A stretch of 64,000 bases of DNA from Dendrophyllia cribrosa (taxonomy: Eukaryota > Cnidaria > Anthozoa > Scleractinia > Dendrophylliidae), in the NCBI GenBank assembly GCA_024195265.1, contig JAJLRJ010000010.1, forward strand, positions 15,848,759-15,912,758, written 5' to 3'. Under the pieces are notes generated by a model that was not told where the DNA came from, did not search any database, and saw only the letters and a list, made by a program, of their open reading frames with translations. Position numbers and translations under genes: made by a program. Positions 33,334 through 42,422 of the stretch are shown one piece after another; position 1 is the first letter of the stretch; the number at the start of each line of letters is the position of its first letter.

Positions 33334-35149
33334 TTAGACTTCAAACAATAAACAAACTCTGTAATTAAATCTTATGTCACTTCCTTGAATGAAGGGCCTA
33401 ATTTGTATAGTATTAAATTCATTCAATGAGAGATTAATCGGTATTTTTTGTTTTCTTCCAGTCGTGGTTGATATGAAATTTCTTTTCTCAATTTCAAGAG
33501 TAATGGCTGGATAAATTCTTTGGTTTTTATTCAAAATTTCAGCAAAAACTGATTTTAATTTACATTTAATAGGAATGAGTAAATCATCATCATCTCCATT
33601 AAACTTGATGTAAACTGCTTGGTCCTCCATAAATCCACTCAAGAAAAAAGATGATTTATTCCCAATCAGTTGATGATTATTCATGTCAATATCTGTCTGC
33701 ATTACCATGCGCTGATTTTCATAAACAAAGGGAGCATCCTAAACAGAACTTAGCACATCTGATTGAGAACCTTTGACACCATAAATAATCAGATTTGCTG
33801 GGCCTTGAACAGCTGATGATGCGGTTCCTTGCCATTTCAGATCCAGATAAATATATTCCGGTGGAGTAATCTGCCATTTATGCATGTGAATGATTGACCT
33901 TGAATACCCCGATAATTTTTTTGTTGATTGTTGATTGATATTCAAGCTTGTGCTCACAACGTCAACGCTCACACCCGTCATGGAAGCGGGGAAGAATTCA
34001 ATGCAAATCGTATATTCCCCTTCTGGAAGCTTCAGCATGTTGAAACCAAGTCGCCCAGAGTATTCATTGAAAACATCTTTTGTTATTTTCAAATCATACG
34101 CCTTCTTATTGAAATGATGTGGAGAACTTGCAAAATCAGTTATTCCAGTCACTGTCATATTATGTTCAGAGCTGGATTCATCCACATCCTCCATCAAATA
34201 CCGGAATTCATCTTTCAAGTGGGAGGTTGAAGATATATGTGATTCATTGACATATTTTTTAAGGTCAGCCTCTGTTTTTATTAGTTCCACTGCCAGAGCT
34301 ACTGTCTTCTCATTTAGCTGTGTATCAACATATTGTTTTGATGTTGCTTCATTGGATGTTTTTGGATCGGGAAGACCAACAAGTTTTCTCCTCCCATATC
34401 CAATTCCCCAGTCATTGTTCCACCTGACAAAGAAAGCTTATTAGCTGCCAGCCCGGAGAATGCCGCGTCCACATTTTTTTGTTGACTGCTTGATTGATTG
34501 CTGTTGGATCTTTCACGTTATAAATGAACTGGGTTCCCATATCCAAGCTTGTTTCCATTGGGAATGTTTCTTTCCGACTGAGAAAGACATTCTTTGCATC
34601 ATTATACGACATCAGATTGTTATAGTTCGCCGATAAATCAGCATAAGTTTGTTGTTTTGAATGCGTGACATGGAAAAGCCCTTTCAAATCAATGTCTTTC
34701 GTTACTTCATGCGTGTGAGCAGGTGCAGCTGGGTGATATTTTTTCATCGTCACCATATTCACCGCGGAAAGATCATTTTATTCATCAGTATCCAGATTTG
34801 TGATCAACTTTCGATCCATATCAATCTCTCCAGGAAGAATCAGTTTCTTTCCCCTGAGATCCAGATCTCCAGTCATATGGGAGGATCCATCAACCTGCAA
34901 AGAATCTGCTCTCAGTTGAACTAATTGGGTATTGGTCGATGTTTTGAGTGAATCAACTTGATGTTTTGTGACTGCATCACCATTTGCTGTTCCTTCAGCG
35001 ACATTGACCAGTTTTCTGTTTGACATATCATAATCCCCTGTGGATGTCAGTTTAAAACCAACTCCTGGCAATCCATCTTTTCCATCTCTTCCATCTCGAC
35101 CTCCCTGTGAGGTGTGTGTTTCAGAAAGTAATCCATTTGAGTAGCTCAT
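33334..35149 (-). pseudogene. Fibre-like attachment protein with collagen-like repeat (broken)
   Basis: Starts MSYSNGLL, one base after the ATPase stop (TAAAATG). A short Gly-x-x run (GGRDGRDGKDGLPG) leads into phage-tail-fibre-like repeats: DMSNRKLVNVAEGTANGDAV then KHQVD, LDLRGKKLI, and later, in another frame, RKLVGLPDPKTSNEATSKQYVD. The C-terminal half (34290-33739) is beta-rich with WQITPPEYIYLDLKW, and the last part (33708-33334) again carries DIDMNNHQLIG. About 600 residues in all. In-frame stops lie at 34778 (TAA) and 33739 (TAG), and frameshifts near 34480 and 34380. The trimeric fibre role is inferred from the repeats. Confidence 0.75.
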
Positions 35150-35150
35150 T

Positions 35151-35782
35151 TTAAAGTCTTTCATCAAAGTTTTTGGCAATGAATTTCCTCGGCTTATCCA
35201 CATAGAGGAAAGAAAACGGATCATGTGTTGCTTTCAGATAATCTTCTTTGGTGATGTTATTCTCCCTGCAGATCGCCGCAATTTCTTTGTTGCTGGGGAA
35301 TTCGAAGATGCAAAAATGTGAGCAATTCAGACGGATATCTTTTGGTGTTTGGAAATAACTTTGTGAAAGATAAATCACAGAGCAATTCTTATGCCGGCCC
35401 TGGATAAAATAATCAACCAGGGGTTTTTGATTCTTTTCGCAAACAAAATCATCGAAAACAACCAGTTTTTGATTCTCTCCTGACAATTCAGAAACTGGGA
35501 TGATTTCATCCGGGGATGCTTCCACGATGTCATATCCAGCTTCTTTGCTGATTGGGCGAAATGTTTTCAGAAGATGTTGATATTTGGCTTGGTCAAGATT
35601 TTTCGCATAGAGATAAATTTTATCGTAATACAACAATCTCAAAATCATATCCAGGAGAACATTTGTTTTCCCCGATCCTGAAGGGCCACAGATCAACTTC
35701 TGAAAGCTCGATCAGGCATGAAAGGATGCAGCTGTCGAAAATTTGTGATTGGGTCCTGGCAATCATAATTTGGAATCTTCAT
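35151..35782 (-). CDS. FtsK/HerA-type genome packaging ATPase (one frameshift)
   Basis: The motor would pump element DNA into the capsid. The ATG at 35782 follows GGGAAATAAA and begins MKIPNYD. After about 28 residues (MPDRAFR) the frame shifts near 35694 and continues as the conserved core: ICGPSGSGKTNVLLDM (Walker A), KLVVFDDFV (Walker B, about 35453-35479), SVIYLSQSYF (sensor region) and a C-terminal FLYVDKPRKF. About 210 residues, the usual size for Polinton ATPases. It is followed immediately by the fibre gene. The single-base shift is either a mutation or an indel error. Confidence 0.88.
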
Positions 35783-35864
35783 TTTATTTCCCAGAAGACA
35801 AATTCAGATGAACATCTTGTTCAACATCATGTTCTTCATCCAAATTCATGTTTGTGGACTTAAA
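35783..35864. promoter_or_regulatory. 82-bp divergent start-site region (ATPase / capsid-side gene)
   Basis: Separates the minus-strand left block from the plus-strand capsid block. Start contexts are AAATAAAATG (ATPase) and CTTAAAATG (35865). Confidence 0.45.
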
Positions 35865-36869
35865 ATGAGTTTATTGAAATGGAATGAAATGGCCAAAAGC
35901 AAATCTGCTTTGGGTAAAAAAATCAACTTTGTTCACGATGTCATCACCCAGAAAAAGTTGGGTGAAGAGACAAGTCAAATCGGACTTGAAAAAATGTTCA
36001 AACCCATAACAGCAAAACTAGATGATGTTATTGCGTCGAATTTGAGGCAGCCAGCTTTGCTAGTTCGGAGGAAAAAACAAGTCGTTGGAGAAAAACCAGG
36101 CATAGATTATTATCCCGAAGTCGATCCATTTGAAGAGATGGATGTTAGCGGTTTGTTTGATGATGATGAGATTGTTTCACCACAAGCAGCTAAACAAATC
36201 CCAGCAAATCCACCCTCCTATGCAGAAATAGCAGTCGATGAAAGTGACGCCCCACCTGAATATGAAGATGAATCTCCTGATTATGCTCTGGTGCCGGGTG
36301 ATGAACAAGAATATGAAACGGACGCAAATAAATTAATGAATGAAATGAACATCGACAATTATAAGATAGTGGATATGATGCTTAATGATCCAGAGGTATC
36401 ACCAACAAAGAAAAAAAATTATCTTGAGAAAACCGTTCTGCCCGCTGCAAGACACAAACGATCTCAATTAAACGGTTACAAAACATTTTGGACTAAACTG
36501 GCCAACAGGGGGCAAATAACGGCAGAGCAAAAAGAGATAAAACATGCAGGGATAGATCGGTTTAGAAGAGCTCTGAATGCGTACATAACCTTTTACGGCA
36601 ACAAAGCAGAAACATTTACAGGTTCAGGGCTGAGAAGAAAGCGGAACGCCTGGGAGCGGAGCGACCGAAGAGGTGGTTCTGTTCGTTTTTTCTCCAACCC
36701 AAAAGATCTTCTCCAGAAACTTGAGGTCATCATTGGCTCCATCAATGCTGGGAATACAAATCTGGCAATCAGAAACACTGGAGTGGGCATTCTCGATCTT
36801 CTCCTGAAAGAGTCAGTGATTAACAGGTCCCAGCATGAAAAGCTGTTCAAAAACTATTTCAAAACATAA
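35865..36869 (+). CDS. Virion-associated-type protein with two PPxY motifs
   Basis: 334 residues starting MSLLKWNEM (ATG after CTTAAA; an upstream in-frame ATG at 35808 has no such context). The N-terminal third is basic. The acidic middle holds PPSY (residues 116-119) and PPEY (130-133), motifs known to bind WW domains of Nedd4-type ubiquitin ligases in viral entry or budding proteins. The C-terminal 150 residues are helical with a GLRRKRNAWERSDRR basic patch. First gene of the plus-strand morphogenesis block, one base before the penton-like gene, so structural or assembly function is inferred. The family is not recognised by name. Confidence 0.7.
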   Translation: MSLLKWNEMAKSKSALGKKINFVHDVITQKKLGEETSQIGLEKMFKPITAKLDDVIASNLRQPALLVRRKKQVVGEKPGIDYYPEVDPFEEMDVSGLFDDDEIVSPQAAKQIPANPPSYAEIAVDESDAPPEYEDESPDYALVPGDEQEYETDANKLMNEMNIDNYKIVDMMLNDPEVSPTKKKNYLEKTVLPAARHKRSQLNGYKTFWTKLANRGQITAEQKEIKHAGIDRFRRALNAYITFYGNKAETFTGSGLRRKRNAWERSDRRGGSVRFFSNPKDLLQKLEVIIGSINAGNTNLAIRNTGVGILDLLLKESVINRSQHEKLFKNYFKT

Positions 36870-36870
36870 A

Positions 36871-37629
36871 ATGGAAAGAGAAATTGTTTTATCATCTTAT
36901 GCTGTTAAGAACAGACAAAACAAACCTGCAGATTTCACAACAAAATTTAATCGTCCAATTATTCTTGATCCGAATGAACAATATGTTGTTGGGTTGAAAC
37001 GAATTATCAATATGAGTTTTACGTGGTATAACATCAATCCTCAATATGAAAATCAACTGATCAGGTTTTCCTCTGATGGTGGGAAAACATTTTCCGATAT
37101 TGCGTTTCCTGCTGGGGTTTGGGAGTATTCTGGGATAAATGATTTCATCCAGGAAGCAACAGTGGTGAAATCCAATGGAAAAGAAGATGTTTTTCCAATC
37201 AATCTTGCTTTCAGCAATGAAACTTTCAGAGTGACAATAACACTGGCTGAAAATTATCAACTGGATTTCACCCAATCGAATTTCGGGGATCTTGTGGGAA
37301 TTGATAAAAAGATTCTGAAGGAGAAAGTTAATGTTGGTCCAAAAGTTCCAAATCTCAGTCAAGATACTGATATGTTGAACATTCATTGTGATTTGACAAA
37401 TGACTCACTTGTGGATGGGGAAGAGACTGATATCATCTATTCCTTTTCCACATCTGTTCTGCAGGCATCATATAGTTTTGAGCGTGAACCCATAAAAATA
37501 GCATTCTGCCCTGTGAATAAAAACACGATCAGCTCAATTCGGATCTATATCACGGATGGGAAAAGAAGAATTGTCAACTTGAATGGGGCAGACACAGCAT
37601 TCTCGTTGATATTAAAAAAAAGACTATAA
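36871..37629 (+). CDS. Penton-like minor capsid protein
   Basis: 252 residues, ATG after AAACATAAA. The sequence is beta-rich with hallmarks of Polinton minor capsid proteins: DFTTKFNRPIILDPNEQYVV at the start, FTWYNINPQY, SSDGGKTFSDIAFPAGVW, INDFIQEA, YQLDFTQSNFGDLVGI, and LNIHCDLTNDSLVDGEETDI. A single jelly-roll fold forming vertex pentamers is expected. Tightly packed between the PPxY gene and the basic core-like gene (1-bp gaps). Confidence 0.85.
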   Translation: MEREIVLSSYAVKNRQNKPADFTTKFNRPIILDPNEQYVVGLKRIINMSFTWYNINPQYENQLIRFSSDGGKTFSDIAFPAGVWEYSGINDFIQEATVVKSNGKEDVFPINLAFSNETFRVTITLAENYQLDFTQSNFGDLVGIDKKILKEKVNVGPKVPNLSQDTDMLNIHCDLTNDSLVDGEETDIIYSFSTSVLQASYSFEREPIKIAFCPVNKNTISSIRIYITDGKRRIVNLNGADTAFSLILKKRL

Positions 37630-37630
37630 A

Positions 37631-38053
37631 ATGAAAGCATATGAATTTTCTCGTTATTACCATCCCAAACTGGGGAAGTTTGTTTATAAACACAAAGGAA
37701 CAGGTATCATTTTTGATTCCATCTTCAAGCCACTGAAAAAGATGGCAGGACCAGCCATGAAAGGAATTCTCAAGAAAGTTGCGAAACCATTTGCGAAAAA
37801 AGCATTGGACGCAGGAATTTCTCACGCTGGAGAAAAACTTGGCAAAGCAGCAGTTGAAAAATCAGGTGATTTGATTATGAAAAAACTGGGAAACATGAAG
37901 ATTGGAAAACCATCTGCGAAACGAGGACGAGAACCACAATCACTCCCTGCTTCGCTCTCTGCTTCGCTCTCTGCTTCGCTCCCTGTGAAACAACCACAGA
38001 GAGAAAGTGCAACTGACATCCTGAATAGACTGATCAGTGGCCAAGGAATTTAA
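37631..38053 (+). CDS. Small basic protein with amphipathic helix (core/pVI-like)
   Basis: 140 residues, start ACTATAAAATG. YYHPKLGKFVYKHKGTGIIF opens the protein, followed by an amphipathic Lys-rich helix (LKKMAGPAMKGILKKVAKPF), a Gly/Lys-rich middle, a short repeated Leu-Ser-Ala-Ser segment (about residues 104-117; three copies of the DNA unit TCTGCTTCGC or a variant) and a helical tail. Composition resembles DNA-binding or membrane-lytic minor virion proteins of adenoviruses; this is analogy, not homology shown here. Confidence 0.65.
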   Translation: MKAYEFSRYYHPKLGKFVYKHKGTGIIFDSIFKPLKKMAGPAMKGILKKVAKPFAKKALDAGISHAGEKLGKAAVEKSGDLIMKKLGNMKIGKPSAKRGREPQSLPASLSASLSASLPVKQPQRESATDILNRLISGQGI

Positions 38054-38067
38054 AATAATCTATCAAA

Positions 38068-39342
38068 ATGGCTTTTCGATCGAATGAATATCTCCAAAGA
38101 AATGAATTAGTAAGATTCCAGTTGGATGACGCAATCAGAGCCCCAGCAAATGGGCAGCATCAAACGAAAAATGGTTATAAATTTACCGTTAATGACAGAT
38201 CGGCTTTTTATGACTGGCATAACGCTTATTTTGAACTGCAATTTCAACTCCAGAAATTAGCAGATGATGCTGGATATGCTGCTGCCGATAGGATAACAGT
38301 CATAAATGGCTCACATTCCCTGATAAAACACACGACCATCAGATCTGCAGGGAAGATTGTTTACGAACCTGACAATCTGCATAAAGTTACTTTTGTTAAA
38401 AATCTGTTGGAATACTCAGATGATTTCAGCAGATCAGTCGCAAAAAACAGTTTCTGGTATTTAGATGTGAATGCAACAACAGCTGCGAATAACACAGGAT
38501 TTGAAGCGAGAAGAATCCAAACTCAAGCTCTTCGAGACAATGGAACTGGAGGAGCAAAAAATGTCAACACAATTATCCCCCTGAATTGTTTCTCCTTTTT
38601 CGAGGAACTGGACGACAGATTGTTAGTCCCAATGCAACTGCAATTCGAAATTCAACTTCAACAGGGTGATGAGTTGATTCATATGGCAAATGGAACAGAT
38701 CCTGGAAGAGTTGTTCTGAATCGATTTTTGCTTTGGGTGCCAAGATTGACTCCAAAAGATTCTCTTTATGACAAGTTTGTCAGTTCATTCCTGAAAGAAT
38801 CACGCTGGAAATATCTGAGAGAGATTTATACCAAATCAGCTCCAACACAATCATCAGGGTACTTTCAAATAAATCCTTCCATTGATAATGTCAAGCATAT
38901 TTTCATCTGGTTGAAAGGAGCAGATCCACCCAATGATGATGTTGCAGACTCACCATATCTGATGAATACTTTCAGACTGGATGCAAACTCAGCCTTGTCA
39001 ACTTGTCGATTGGAATATGGCAATGGAACATTCTATCCTGAAACTGACTATGACACAGAATCGAAAGTGAGAATGTTCAATGACGTTATGGCTTATGCAA
39101 TGAGAAAAAATGACTTCAACACTGGGACTCAGTTGAATTTGGCAAACTATCAATCACTCTATGGTCTCGTTTATTTCGACTTAACTTATCAAGCTGAAAA
39201 ACCAACAAGAGATCCCAAACAGCTGATATTTCGATATACGCTGAGTGCTAATGCAGCAGCAACATTCAATGTTCATGCAGTGGTTCTCTATGAGGAAGAA
39301 GTGAAGATTGATAAAATCGGAAATGAATTAGTCATTGTCTAA
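38068..39342 (+). CDS. Major capsid protein (double jelly-roll)
   Basis: 424 residues, open, ATG after CTATCAAA. The N-terminal region (FRSNEYLQRNELVRFQLDD, FYDWHNAYFELQFQL), INGSHSLIKHTTIRSAGKIV, and the second domain with PLNCFSFFEELDDRLLVPMQ, LQFEIQLQQGDEL and LLWVPRLTPKDSLYDKFV are typical of Polinton and related adintovirus major capsid proteins. It should trimerise into pseudo-hexameric capsomers. Position between the penton/core genes and the protease fits. No breaks seen, which contrasts with the polymerase and fibre. Confidence 0.9.
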   Translation: MAFRSNEYLQRNELVRFQLDDAIRAPANGQHQTKNGYKFTVNDRSAFYDWHNAYFELQFQLQKLADDAGYAAADRITVINGSHSLIKHTTIRSAGKIVYEPDNLHKVTFVKNLLEYSDDFSRSVAKNSFWYLDVNATTAANNTGFEARRIQTQALRDNGTGGAKNVNTIIPLNCFSFFEELDDRLLVPMQLQFEIQLQQGDELIHMANGTDPGRVVLNRFLLWVPRLTPKDSLYDKFVSSFLKESRWKYLREIYTKSAPTQSSGYFQINPSIDNVKHIFIWLKGADPPNDDVADSPYLMNTFRLDANSALSTCRLEYGNGTFYPETDYDTESKVRMFNDVMAYAMRKNDFNTGTQLNLANYQSLYGLVYFDLTYQAEKPTRDPKQLIFRYTLSANAAATFNVHAVVLYEEEVKIDKIGNELVIV

Positions 39343-39362
39343 AACATATGTTATCATTAAAA

Positions 39363-40148
39363 ATGACAACATATCACCCATATAAAGTAAATTTGTCTGA
39401 AGGGCAAAAACAAAAGCTTGGAAGAGCATTCAGAACAAACACGCCTGTTACCCTGAGATTGGGTAGTAATCAAACAAGTGGAAATGATGAACTGATGCTG
39501 ACAGCCAATCAAATTAAAAGAATCGCAAAAGCAAAATCTCTGGGAAAAGGAGTTGAGATTAAGATAACAAAAACACAAATCAGAAAAGTAATGAAACAAG
39601 GTGGAAGTCTATTTTCTGCTATTATACCTCTAGCCAAAACACTTGCACCAACCCTGGTTAAAACACTGGGATTATCAGCACTTGCTGGTTTGGCGAGTGA
39701 AGGAGCAAGTCAAGTAGTTAAAAAGATAAGCGGAAGCGGCGGTCAGATTGGTGGGTTTCTCATCCCCCAAGATAAAATTCAGAAACTGATTGACAATAAA
39801 AATTTGTTGACAAATAAACAGAAACAGGACATTTTGGTTGCCCTGCAATCAGGAGGACAAGTTGTAATGAGACCAACCACAAAACAATCTGGTGGAGCAC
39901 TTGGCACTATTCTGGCAAGTATTGGAATCCCATTGGCTCTTGACATGGTGAAAAACCTATTTGGAAAAGGAGCTCCAAGAGTTGGCAGACCAAAAGGAAA
40001 AGGTGCCCCCAGAGTTGGCAGACCAAAAGGAAAAGGTGCCCCCAGATTGGGAACTCCTTGGGCAAGACCTCCTCCATTCATTGGAAGTTGGGGAAACCCT
40101 GTTGGAATGGGAAAAAAAAATCAAAAACGGGCAAAGGACTTCTGTTAG
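39363..40148 (+). CDS. Core-like protein with Gly-rich hydrophobic centre (3' frameshift)
   Basis: About 260 residues from ATG 39363 (after ATTAAAA; an in-frame ATG at 39348 is less likely). MTTYHPYKVNLSEGQKQKL, TLRLGSNQTSGNDELMLTANQ and KGVEIKITKTQIRKVMKQGG lead into an Ala/Leu-rich membrane-active or packing region, then GGFLIPQDKIQKLIDNK, LLTNKQKQDILVALQSGGQV and a tandem GKGAPRVGRPK repeat (three units, DNA also repeated at 39966-40050). This protein type is frequent in cnidarian Polintons. At the A-run 40110-40119 the frame appears shifted: a different frame runs on to a TGA at 40196-40198, overlapping the protease start, which is probably the original end. Confidence 0.7.
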   Translation: MTTYHPYKVNLSEGQKQKLGRAFRTNTPVTLRLGSNQTSGNDELMLTANQIKRIAKAKSLGKGVEIKITKTQIRKVMKQGGSLFSAIIPLAKTLAPTLVKTLGLSALAGLASEGASQVVKKISGSGGQIGGFLIPQDKIQKLIDNKNLLTNKQKQDILVALQSGGQVVMRPTTKQSGGALGTILASIGIPLALDMVKNLFGKGAPRVGRPKGKGAPRVGRPKGKGAPRLGTPWARPPPFIGSWGNPVGMGKKNQKRAKDFC

Positions 40149-40194
40149 GGTCGAAAAGTCCATTCAACAACATCCCAATTCTCGGAGCAATACT

Positions 40195-40635
40195 GTGAGA
40201 CCCAAATTTGTAATTAAACCGCTGTCAAATATTGATCTGTTGAATTGGATTGAATATCTGGGGATTCCCAATTTCAAAGGAATATTTGCAAGAGATGAAG
40301 CTATGCCCAAAAAACACAGCCCATGCATCATCAATCTTGATTCGCTCAAAAATGCAGGGACTCATTGGGTTTGTTGCGTCCCATCGCATGATAAAAAGTT
40401 CTTATGGTATTTTGATAGTTTCGGCATGGGCTATCCTCTCGAATTCAAAAGTTCCAAACCTGTAATTTGGAACAGCAGTCAGTATCAAAACATAAACAGT
40501 GTTCTTTGCGGTTATTATTGCCTTTATTTCCTGCATCAATGGTCGCAGGGGAAAGATTTCTATGATATTCTCCAACCTTTCAGTTTGACTGACACAATGC
40601 AAAATGAGAAATTCATAAAAGATTATTTCAATTAA
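40195..40635 (+). CDS. Adenain-type cysteine protease
   Basis: About 146 residues in the core frame, which stays open upstream to 39961. The probable original start is at 40195, now GTG. Catalytic residues are visible: His57 in GTHWVCC, Asp74 in WYFDSFG, Gln98 and Cys105 in QNINSVLCGYYC, the fold of adenovirus protease and SUMO proteases. It would process capsid or core precursors during maturation. It lies between the core-like protein and the PLA2 gene; spacing to the next ATG is 2 bp. Confidence 0.88.
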   Translation: MRPKFVIKPLSNIDLLNWIEYLGIPNFKGIFARDEAMPKKHSPCIINLDSLKNAGTHWVCCVPSHDKKFLWYFDSFGMGYPLEFKSSKPVIWNSSQYQNINSVLCGYYCLYFLHQWSQGKDFYDILQPFSLTDTMQNEKFIKDYFN

Positions 40636-40637
40636 AA

Positions 40638-41440
40638 ATGGAATCATATTGCGTCAAAGAAAAAAAAGTCACTGGTTGCGTTGAACCATCCGGATACATG
40701 ACTGCAAAAAATGGGAGAAAGATGTTTTTCTGCCATTGCGCTTCATGCGGAATTAAAAAAACAAGATTCGTCTCGGGAAACTGAGTCTGCCCTCACAAGG
40801 TGGGGGCATTGGAGAATTGGCTTTGACTGGTTTTGCTCATGCAATTCCGTGGTTGGGAAAGAAAACAGTTGAAATGGGGAGATATGGAGCAAGTGAATTG
40901 TTGCGAAACAAAAACACTCAGAAAAAAGCATTGGATTTTGCTTTGGATAAGATGAAACCATTTCTTGCCAAAACCTCTTCCGATATGATGGATCAACTGT
41001 CAACAGCGATAAGACCAAACAGAAAATACAGGACAGATCGAGCTGATTTGGATGGAAGTGGATTGGATGTTCATAACTTGATTGGAAAACTTCCCAGACC
41101 GAAAAAAGGATTCACTCTTCCCGGACATAACTTCACAGGTCCATATAACCCATTGGAAAAGCAAGTCAGATTTGACGATACTGGAAAGATTCTGGAAATC
41201 TGGCAACAACCAACTGGAAAAACAGATGCAGTTTCTATGCAACATGATGTGGATTATTCAGTTTGCACAAAACAAGCAGATCCACGCAAATGTAAAAACA
41301 AAGCAGACAGAAAGATGGTTGCCGCATTGGATGCTATTCCCTGGAAAGAAAGACAGTGGGGACATGCTTTGGCAAGAAACACAATCAACACAAAACAAAA
41401 ACTGGGCCTCGGTCTCCCAAAAAACGGGAAAAGATTTTGA
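40638..41440 (+). CDS. Virion phospholipase A2 protein with zinc-ribbon start (one frameshift)
   Basis: The ATG at 40638 opens a short Cys-rich module: SYC...GC near the start, then KNGRKMFFCHCASCG, resembling the small DUF5679-type zinc ribbon. The frame stops at 40785 but the next frame is open from before 40787 through 41440, indicating one frameshift near 40780. The second part has a Gly-rich linker, a helical region, then LPGHNFTGPYNPLEKQ (calcium-loop-like GP-x-NPL) and SVSMQHDVDYS-like DAVSMQHDVDYSVC with the His-Asp catalytic pair, and a Cys/Lys-rich helix, as in parvovirus capsid PLA2. Such an enzyme opens endosomal membranes during entry. Confidence 0.82.
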
Positions 41441-42396
41441 GTGAAGGCTGGACTCAAAATCTGGCAAATGAACTTCACCAGCCAATAAGGAGAAGATTTC
41501 CAAAGAGAAGAGTTATTGCATATGGTGTTGACAACATCTGGGCGGCTGATTTGGTCGAGATGGGGAAATATTCGAGGTGGAACAAAGGAATAAGATATCT
41601 CCTGATGGTGATCGATGTCTTCTCAAAATATGGTTGGATTCGCCCCTTGAAAGACAAGCGAGGACAAACAGTTGCCGATGCTTTCCGATCCATATTTGCG
41701 AAGGCGCAGCCCCCACGAAAACCGAAAATGCTTTGGACAGACAAAGGGACTGAATTTTTCAATGGAACTATGAAAGATCTCCTTGACTTGAATGGGATAA
41801 AATTGTATACCACAGAGAATGAAGAAAAGTCATCTGTGGTTGAACGTTGGAACAAGACGATGAAGGAGAAACTCTTCCGGATGTTTTCTGCTAACAATAA
41901 TACAATATACTGGAACCAACTAAGCAGGTTAGTGAATCAATATAATAACACTTATCATTCAAGCATTAAGATGTCACCCGCAGAGGCGAGCAAACAGAAA
42001 AATGAAAGACAAGTGTTCGCTAATTTATATGGGAACATGATTTATGCTAAACACAACCCAGCAAAATTCAAAGTTGACGACAGGGTTAGAATATCAAAAT
42101 ACAAGCGAAAGATATTCGATAAAGGTTTCACCCCGAACTGGATAGAGGAGATATTTGTTATTGATGAGGTTTTAAACACAAATCCTGTGACATACCGCTT
42201 AGTCGATCTGTTGGGAGAAAAAATAACTGGATCATTTTACGAGGCGGAACTCCAAAGGACAACACAAAGCGTGTTTCGCATTGAAAAGGTTATTCGCCGC
42301 GACCAGAAGAAAAAGAAAGCCTTGGTTAAATGGAAAGGATATCCCGATAAATTCAATTCCCGGGTTCCACTGAGTGATGTGGAAAAGCTATCTTAG
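41356..42396 (+). CDS. Retrovirus-like integrase with chromodomain
   Basis: The frame is open from 41356 (GTG) and overlaps the PLA2 end. No early ATG is visible, so the true start, somewhere before about 41450, is uncertain. Core: WAADLVEM (Asp65), YLLMVIDVFSKYGW, MLWTDKGTEFFNG (Asp129), SSVVERWNKTMKEKLF (Glu163), a D,D-x33-E triad, then NNTYHSSIKMSPAEA and an SH3-like FKVDDRVRISKYKR. The C-terminal FRIEKVIRRDQKKKKALVKW is a chromodomain expected to read histone marks. It would integrate the element and produce the 6-bp duplication. No disruption seen within the domains. Confidence 0.9.
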   Translation: MGTCFGKKHNQHKTKTGPRSPKKREKILSEGWTQNLANELHQPIRRRFPKRRVIAYGVDNIWAADLVEMGKYSRWNKGIRYLLMVIDVFSKYGWIRPLKDKRGQTVADAFRSIFAKAQPPRKPKMLWTDKGTEFFNGTMKDLLDLNGIKLYTTENEEKSSVVERWNKTMKEKLFRMFSANNNTIYWNQLSRLVNQYNNTYHSSIKMSPAEASKQKNERQVFANLYGNMIYAKHNPAKFKVDDRVRISKYKRKIFDKGFTPNWIEEIFVIDEVLNTNPVTYRLVDLLGEKITGSFYEAELQRTTQSVFRIEKVIRRDQKKKKALVKWKGYPDKFNSRVPLSDVEKLS

Positions 42397-42422
42397 AAAA
42401 TATGAATGTTTTACATTCATAT

